Below, piece after piece: positions 57,501-64,000 of a DNA stretch of 64,000 bases. Made by a program: the position numbers and the translations under genes. Source of the stretch: Breviolum minutum Mf 1.05b.01 (Eukaryota > Sar > Dinophyceae > Suessiales > Symbiodiniaceae). The stretch spans positions 87,241-151,240 of the forward strand of contig DF240107.1 in assembly GCA_000507305.1 (NCBI GenBank), written 5' to 3'. The notes under the pieces are model-generated. The model did no database searches. It was not told the origin of the DNA and saw only the letters and a program-made list of their open reading frames with translations. Position 1 is the stretch's first letter, and each line of letters begins with the position of its first letter.

Positions 57501-60466
57501 GATCATCAATCAGTGGAAACACAGAAAGAACCACGGCACATCACCGCACCGTGGAATTTTTTACTAGTAGTAGGAATTTCTAGCTGCATTCCAAGGAAGA
57601 ACAACTTGGAGCAAAGTTTCCAGGAGCACTTTTACGTCAAGCCAACTCAGGTGCTATGAATCACAAAATTGTGGATTTCAAATGTGCAAGATGATTCTCA
57701 AGGATTTTCATATATTTTCATATTATGTTTTTCATTGATTTGATTTTACCTTGTATTTAGAGGCAAAACCGTTTTGTGGGTTTGTTTTGGTGACTTTTCT
57801 GGTAGGTACTTCAGCATCAGTCTTGGAAACTTATCACTGGGACACGGGCGAAGAAGATTTGAGAGTCCTTCTACAGGCGCTGCGCTCGCAGACAAGTTAT
57901 GATTGAAATTGGTTTCGGAGTCAATAAACGGGAGAAGGATGTTTTTTTTTCACTGAAGATGTTGGAACGAAACACATTGAAATGAGGGAAACATTATGCA
58001 ACAAGACGGGCTCATGCTGAAATTGAGAAACGGACATCTCATGAAATCATAATGCAACTTGGATGATCCCCACATCACCCGAAAAAGTTGTTTGTATACC
58101 AAAGATCTTGATATCAGATATGACAGATTTAAAAGATGATTGATTCAGAAGGGCATGCAACAAATGACACACAAAGAAATCCGACAATCGGATCATTTCA
58201 AGATTTCGTCTCGAGGTGCCGGATATTGTGGTCACCAACCCGAATCGCAGTGGCGCGGCCTGTTTGATGCAACAGATTTGCTATTGTGGTGTTCAAGCCT
58301 GTCACGGATCTGATACAGGACTCAAACAAAATCTGGGAAGTTTTGGCTGAAGATTCATTACCATGTTTCATAATAGATTGACAACAAATCAAACGTCATG
58401 AAATCGGAACAAATGATGTATATAACTTATATTGATCAATCTTAAGTCAAAACTTATGAACCAAGAATTCCGGTGCAAAATGCATATCTTTGCTTTTCAA
58501 TCGGAGGATCTTCTTTCGGACATCTGCGCTTGGATGGTGCCTTTCAGGCCTTGTTTCAGAAGCGATTGGAGTGAATGTTTACGATGGAGTTGGGTTGAAC
58601 AATGTTGAACATGCTTAAAGGGATTGATCGGATAGACATTGATGGACATATACAGAATTATTGAATCATGTTGGATCATAAGAAGAGGAAAACATATCAC
58701 GTCCGCTAGGCTTTGCAGGCTCGACGCTTGGCCACGACCACACCAGAACCTTTGCTGCCTGCTGAATTGCGAGCAGACTCTTGACATGTGGAGAAATTCA
58801 GAGAAATTCAAAGGTAGCTTCTGTCACACGCAGCTCTGACTTCACATTGAATCATGCTGAGGATTTGATTAAGTTCACACATTTCATGTTTGAATTCTTG
58901 TATATGTTTACATGATGTATGTTGATGTGTCTTACTTTCACCTCGTATTTGGTTTTTGTCAGTGTGTAGTGCCACAAAAGTGAATTTCAATCCGGTTGGA
59001 TCCTGCATATGCCGTGACTAAGGATGTCTTAATAGTATTTGGCCTGGTGGTCACTGGCACAAATCCGCTGTTGGGTGTGTCAACGGAACCGAACTCAGCG
59101 ATGTCACATCCAGCAAAAATCTCACTTCCAGACGATTGAGCTGCAAGTTTACAAAGATATGATGATATATTTGTTGGGTATGATATGATGAACTAACTCA
59201 ACCTGCCATAAAAAGACACGCAATGTGTGATCGCCAGGGCGACCCTTATGGTTTCTCCAGTGATTTCCGATTGGAAGATCCTTGGGCACAGCGACGTAGT
59301 TTGGATCTTTGCTTGAACTACGCTCAGGAGCTATGCTGTTATGTGCAGTCCATGCAGTGCTTGAGTTTTTCTGTTGTAGAGGATGAACGGAGAATAGAAG
59401 GTAAACGAAAGTAACGTGTAGAACTACTGAAAGTGTTTCCATGTTTGACGTTTGACATATTTTTTTCATTGAGTACTCCGATGGTATTGAAAGATGAAAG
59501 AATATAAACCATCCAAATGTGATTCACTTCCGCCAGGATCTGAAAATCGTGAGCATGAACTGTTGGTTGGTGGGTTTTCGAGATTGGTGGCTGGCAAAGA
59601 ATGAAGAATGGCCGGTGAGGCCCAACAAGGATTTTCATGCACAAGCCTATGAATACGCTCAGACTGAGAAGACGGGCACTTTCCAAACCACTGGTGCCTT
59701 GAAGTTTTGACAGATGGAATGACAGAAAGGATTTTTTTGGGAAAAAAAGGTCAGACCTGAATTTGATGAAGTTGCATTTTGCTGACTTTTTTGATGATTG
59801 CTAATATCAAGCTGTTACTGATTTGACTGTGAACTCAAAACAAACAGAAATTCCATCAATAACATGAACTGAAGATGCCAACAACATGTCTGCAGGGGTC
59901 CACCATGTCATTCTTGTTGCATTGAACTGAGACTTCCTTTGGTTCGACGATGACCAAAAGCTCATAGCAATGTATTTTCAGCCCTTTGGCTGCAATATGG
60001 CGATGAAACCACAACATGTCTGCTGCTTCGAATAAGTCTGGTGAATCAATTTGCTTTATGAATACACAAATGAAAAGTTCATGAGTGGATCTTAGATGTA
60101 TATATATATATGATATAATTATATAATTATATAATTATATATAATTATTGATGTGTAAATTTATGATGTACTCTGGTCTTGCTCCAACTCAAAGTCTTCC
60201 AACCCTCCAAGCCCAACATATTCCCATCAATGGCATGCAGCTTCAGATTCCCTCAAGACTTCCTCAAACCAGAATCAAACGCAACAGCATGGGTAATTAT
60301 CCCCATCTTTGGGGAGTTGCCACGTCTACTTTGTGAACTGATTCTGCAATATGTGAATAGTCACCAAACAAAAAAGCAACAAGTAAGGCTGAGTGACCAA
60401 CCTTCCAACCTTCCCAAATTGACACATTAAATTCTGTTTGTTGGCTGATGGTGGCGATGGGGCTGC

Positions 60467-60531
<65 letters not shown>

Positions 60532-60567
60532 ATGATGATGATTATGATGATGATTATGATGATGATT

Positions 60568-60621
<54 letters not shown>

Positions 60622-62513
60622 ATGATGATGATTATGATTATGATTATGATGTCATTTGTCAAGAATATAGACGTACCATACACCTACCTAGAAGTACCTA
60701 TTAAAAGACAACAACTTCTTGCCCGAATCTGAGGTTGTTTTTTTGGGGCCGGATGGATGAGGGTTGGTCTGGATATGTACTTAACCCATCACCCACATCA
60801 CCAAATTTGACGATTTTTCCCATTTCAAGGGCATACACCAACGTGAATCGCTTGGCGGGTTCCTCCGTGGGCTTGGATGCCATGAAGAGATGGGATTTGT
60901 TTATGGCAGTGCCTGGGCAAAGGCCAAGTCTTCTTTTTTGGAACTGTTTGGTCTAAATGTATGAAAGCGTGTGTTTTTTGGTGTAGATGTTTGCCTGGTC
61001 GAATTTCAGTATTTGGTGTAAAGTGCATTTGGTGTAAACGTTTTCTCTTGTGAATGCTTCTGCCTTTGTTTTGAGGTGCCATCGCATCGTTTAACAAACA
61101 CGTGCCAAAGTAGTGACTTAGTGTTAGCACTTGACTGCCTTATTGACAGCGGGCTACCGCCACACATCCCCCTGACACGGCCTTCAACCAAGCATGATTG
61201 CAATAGATATGACATCTGGGCTTTCGGCATATTCAACATCTAGGGCGAGAGTTGAACGCCTCTTGGCGCATGACATAGATGGGTTTGTTTCAGTATTAGG
61301 AAGGTATACGGAACCCTTTAAATCCATTCTGAAATTCTTTGATGGAAGATAGGCTTCCAAATTTTGAGACATCCCTACATATTTTCAAAATAAAACCGGT
61401 ACCACTGGTATCACTGACTTGTTTGCCCAGGACTTCAATAGCCAAGCAGAGGCTTCCATCAAAGGTGCATGGCATGCTTCCAGACTTTGGAGCATGAGCG
61501 AAGCTGAGAAGGCTGAAGAGTGGGAATTGGAAATTGGTTGGTAACCAGTCGTTTGGTGTTTCTTATTTGTACTTGTAGGGAAACAAACGTGACAAAGGTG
61601 AAAGTTGTTAGTGAATTTGGTTCTGGTTTCATAGCTCTGGGTTTTTGGACATTTTTTTTAGATAGATGCATTTATTTGTTGGATTGATTTTGAATCTCTG
61701 AGCATGAGGTGATTTTGGATAGTACTTTGATCACGCTTTGCATCTCGTTGGGCTGCGTCTTCCTGGGGGTTTTGGTCTTCACACGATCCACCCATCTGGC
61801 CATCATCGTGATGACCATCGTGATGACGATTGTGGTGGGCCTCTTGTTCTTCATGGTCATTGCTACTTGGCTCAAGTCACCGAAGGTGTTCATTCTTCAC
61901 GAATTTAGCATTGCGTGGATCTTTTATACCTGAATGAGATTTATATTGGGGTGTATTCTTTGATGATTATTGTATGATCTTGAACCAAATATGACAAGTC
62001 TGACAAATGTACCTAGTTGCGTGCTTCCCCTCCATCGTCGAACGCCTTTGTTTCAGCGCAGTTTTGCCAATTTGCTCAGATCATGAATTGGTCCATCGGC
62101 GCCATCGAAGTCCTATCCCTCATCGTTTTTGTGGGTTTCGCGGTGGATTATTGCCTCCATTTGTCACAGTCTCAGACCTGAATATCCAAGAAAATCACAC
62201 AACAAGTGGAATGGGCAAAACATGAAATCTCAAGTTGGAATATCCAAATCAATGGATCTTATATATCCAAATTATCCGAAATAAATTCGAATCTGATTTG
62301 TTGGAGATGATGGTTGTCTTGAGGTCGCATAAATACCATTCCTGCCACATCACTGACGTCGAGGAGAAGGATGATGAGGAAGAAGAGGTGCCATTTGAAT
62401 AGATCCCTGGACTATGATCCAAGTTAAGATGTTGTTAATAGTTCACGAATGTTGATGACGATGACCTTGAGGATGAAAACCGTACAGATTTATGAAGCTG
62501 ATGATGATGATGC

Positions 62514-62548
<35 letters not shown>

Positions 62549-62735
62549 CTGGTGATGATTGCTCATTGCATTATTGCGTATGATGGATCAACAAATGACC
62601 AAAGACTAAGCTCTCTGCGAACACATTCGCCGTTTCCCCCGTTTTTTTCAAGATTTTCCAGGTCCAAGAGACGGAGACCATGGCACAGCGTTTGCACAGG
62701 AACCGGGAAACTGCTTTCATGAAAGCTGAGCCTTT
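48560..62735 (+). CDS. Patched/Dispatched-like RND transporter with sterol-sensing-type spans; very long multi-exon gene
   Basis: Family order is clear. TM1: 48560-48705 (MPWCVVLRCPCLVLSSTLLA). Extracellular loop: 48926-49099 (NSIIQAINDARAASAGRRLS) joined in phase to 49520-49585 (DGTPAGRRLQGGLKLCP). Sterol-sensing region: 53062 to about 53187 (LLFESLAAVASDAKFVAW), about 54167-54330 (SYAFVMIYATLHTRSPFLAL), 54520 to about 54608 (SVFIVIGVGSDMLFVYTDFY), 54697-54718 (LKFTYLQ), 54887 to about 54997 (TAATTFTTAMSFFANLASVL, PLREFGFFMGVCV) and 55231 to about 55302 (VTLAWLIVFLAYPSTLVIGE). TM7: about 56220-56400 (KYPLVLVFLCIVALQAYLAI). Cys-rich second loop: 56654-61540, e.g. 57182-57267, 58213-58310, 59233-59345, 59538-59690, 60829-60905, 61431-61540. 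TM8-10: 61715-61870 and 62083-62170 (IGAIEVLSLIVFVGFAVDYC). Later exons: about 62330-62385 (KYHSCHITDV) and 62662-62735. Both GxxxD proton-relay motifs are present (GVGSD, GFAVD). It probably moves a lipid or sterol using an ion gradient. The 3' end is not located; 50672-50759 and 50955-51033 may be further loop exons. Confidence 0.85.
53570..54035. repeat. C/A-rich minisatellite-like region with CCGCGATCA core
   Basis: The + strand is strikingly rich in C and A and poor in G. A degenerate core, CCGCGATCA or a one-base variant, recurs near 53695, 53745, 53836, 53923 and 54017, embedded in CACCACCAGCAACACCCC-like segments, at irregular intervals of about 50 to 95 bp. It lies in the intron between the 53062 and 54167 exons of the transporter gene. 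Confidence 0.7.
60098..60150. repeat. AT-rich palindromic simple sequence
   Basis: TATATATA followed by several copies of ATAATTAT. Probably a replication-slippage repeat within an intron. Confidence 0.7.
60463..60650. repeat. Compound microsatellite (CTG)n then (ATG)n with TATGATGATGAT variants
   Basis: Nine CTG units are followed directly by about 160 bp of ATG triplets interrupted by regularly spaced ATT triplets. The resulting poly-Met, poly-Asp and poly-Ile frames are artefacts. It lies in an intron of the RND transporter gene. Confidence 0.95.
62498..62560. repeat. (GAT)n microsatellite
   Basis: About twenty ATG/GAT triplets with one or two CTG interruptions, in an intron between the 62330 and 62662 exons. 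Confidence 0.9.
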
Positions 62736-64000
62736 TCCCAGCTTAAGTTTTCCTAGTTTTCTCTTTGGAAGTATTGGTGGCCCAGATTCCCTCTTACATT
62801 GATGCTTGCATAGGTTTGGGGGGGAAGGGTGAGTGCAAACTGTGCAAGAATTAATCCAAATGTATCCAAATGTTTCAGAGTTGAAGAGGCGATCGGGCCA
62901 TTGGGGTGTTTATCGGTTCTGCGGAGGGAGAGGGTGCCGGGAACGTCTTCATACTTCTCCTCATCATTACTAGTTACTAGTATCATTGTTATCATCTTCA
63001 TCATCATTATCGGCCATTTCGCTTGTACCTCCATTTACCCAGTTTTCGTCTCACTCAAGTCCATATTTGGCAGCCGTTTGGTGTCATCCTTACTTGTGCA
63101 GGAAAAGCATGACTATGTGGGGGCCCTAGTTTCAGTGAGGGATTGTTTCAGACCATGTTGGAATTTTGCAAAAGAGCAACTGCTTCAGACATACAACATT
63201 CCCAGTCAAACATTTTGCAATTCAGAGATAAAGCCACAACAAAAAACAGTGTCAACAACAATTTATTTATGGAAATTGCTTCATCACAAACAACTTTAAA
63301 TCCAATCTACTTAATATGCATTCATCACCAAGGGCTGGAGCTGTGACCAAACCGGGTGGACAACGACGAGTGAGTATGAAGATCTCAGATGCTCCAGTGG
63401 CCAGTAAGGCAGGAAAAACTCAACAAAAAGCAGTTTTTTTTTTGCAAATTATTTTTTATTTTTTTGTGGAGGTTTTGAGTCTCTGAGTATGAACTTACAG
63501 TTACAGTAATTCACTTTTTGTACAATTAAGTACTTACTCCCGGCAAATTTAACGTGTCCCCGAAAAAAAATATATATATATATTTTTTCTGAGCTATGTT
63601 TATGAAACTCCCAAAATGATCCTGTTGTTCTATGTAAAATGGACCGCATATGTGATAAAAACATGTTCAGTAGATAATCCTTGATGTTCAAACCCTTCAA
63701 AAACAGAATCCAGAATGGGGTCTACGGGCCTACTTCAAAAAAATGAAAATTCCATGTTTGTTTGTCATCATTGCTGTTGGGTTGAGACCTGATCCCCCCA
63801 ATAATGAAATTCTTATTTTATGTCATTGTTTACGCGACCGGATGTAATTTCCGCGTTTTAGTTTTCAATGTTTTGCAGTTCTCCTTGGAACTTGTTTGTA
63901 CCACTCATGTTGTTGCTGGCGAAAACAAATCTTTTTGAAATATGGTGCTGTGGAATGTTCTAGGCCTGACTAACAAACATAGAACCCACGAAGTGGCCAA
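62736..64000 (+). other. Right end: likely 3' part of the transporter gene, poorly resolved
   Basis: A segment at about 62880-62990 contains two competing open frames, one reading VFIGSAEGEGAGNVFILLL, which is hydrophobic and could be one of the last membrane spans. A possible small exon ends at about 63370 (GAVTKPGGQRR followed by GTGAGT). From 63371 to 64000 I see no supported gene. Confidence 0.35.

Noticed and set aside
60297..60683. Poly-Ile, poly-Asp and poly-Met open frames
   Set aside because: They are translations of the ATG microsatellite and do not indicate a gene.
1..64000. CRISPR arrays, tRNA, rRNA, bacterial operons or integrons
   Set aside because: No regularly spaced palindromic repeats, no cloverleaf or rRNA-like sequence, and the gene structure is clearly eukaryotic.

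Overview
This window looks like nuclear DNA of a photosynthetic dinoflagellate, most likely of the Symbiodiniaceae/Suessiales type. The basis is: genes in many short exons; introns that begin with GC or GA as often as GT but end in AG; nearly every supported gene on the + strand, in the unidirectional arrangement typical of dinoflagellates; a large LINE retrotransposon with a methyltransferase-like tail; and eukaryotic gene content (V-ATPase, Hsp40, a photorespiratory kinase, a Patched/Dispatched-type transporter). The lineage is inferred from these features, not from a marker gene. Exons were found by translating short stretches between plausible splice sites and recognising family motifs, so exon edges are approximate unless stated.

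Layout, left to right. 1-2.4 kb: 3' part of a zinc-free MDR quinone oxidoreductase gene. 2.6-4.07 kb: an unrecognised multi-spanning membrane protein. 4132-12454: an apparently intact 8.3-kb LINE flanked by a 13-bp target-site duplication, with ORF1 (zinc knuckle plus coiled coil) and ORF2 (RNase H, endonuclease, reverse transcriptase, zinc fingers, cytosine-methyltransferase-like domain). 13.1-19.55 kb: uncharacterised exons ending in a U-box domain. 20.5-21.1 kb: orphan exons. 21.5-26.9 kb: V-type H+-ATPase subunit C. 27.3-31.6 kb: exons including a DnaJ-like C-terminal domain. 32,998-38,531: a predicted cell-surface receptor with a signal peptide, betaine-binding-protein-like ectodomain, cysteine-rich repeats, several membrane spans and two TIR-like domains. 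39.0-39.75 kb: orphan exons. 40.4-43.95 kb: D-glycerate 3-kinase. 44.9-48.5 kb: unassigned exons. 48.5 kb to near the right end: a very long Patched/Dispatched-like RND transporter gene with sterol-sensing-type spans.

The genes do not form an operon-like pathway; they are independent housekeeping and signalling genes in one co-oriented array. The two most noteworthy objects are the betaine-binding/TIR-TIR receptor and the LINE, whose ORF1 region is fully open in two overlapping frames and whose ORF2 has an unusual domain order. Intergenic and intronic DNA is AT-leaning and holds several simple repeats and minisatellites.
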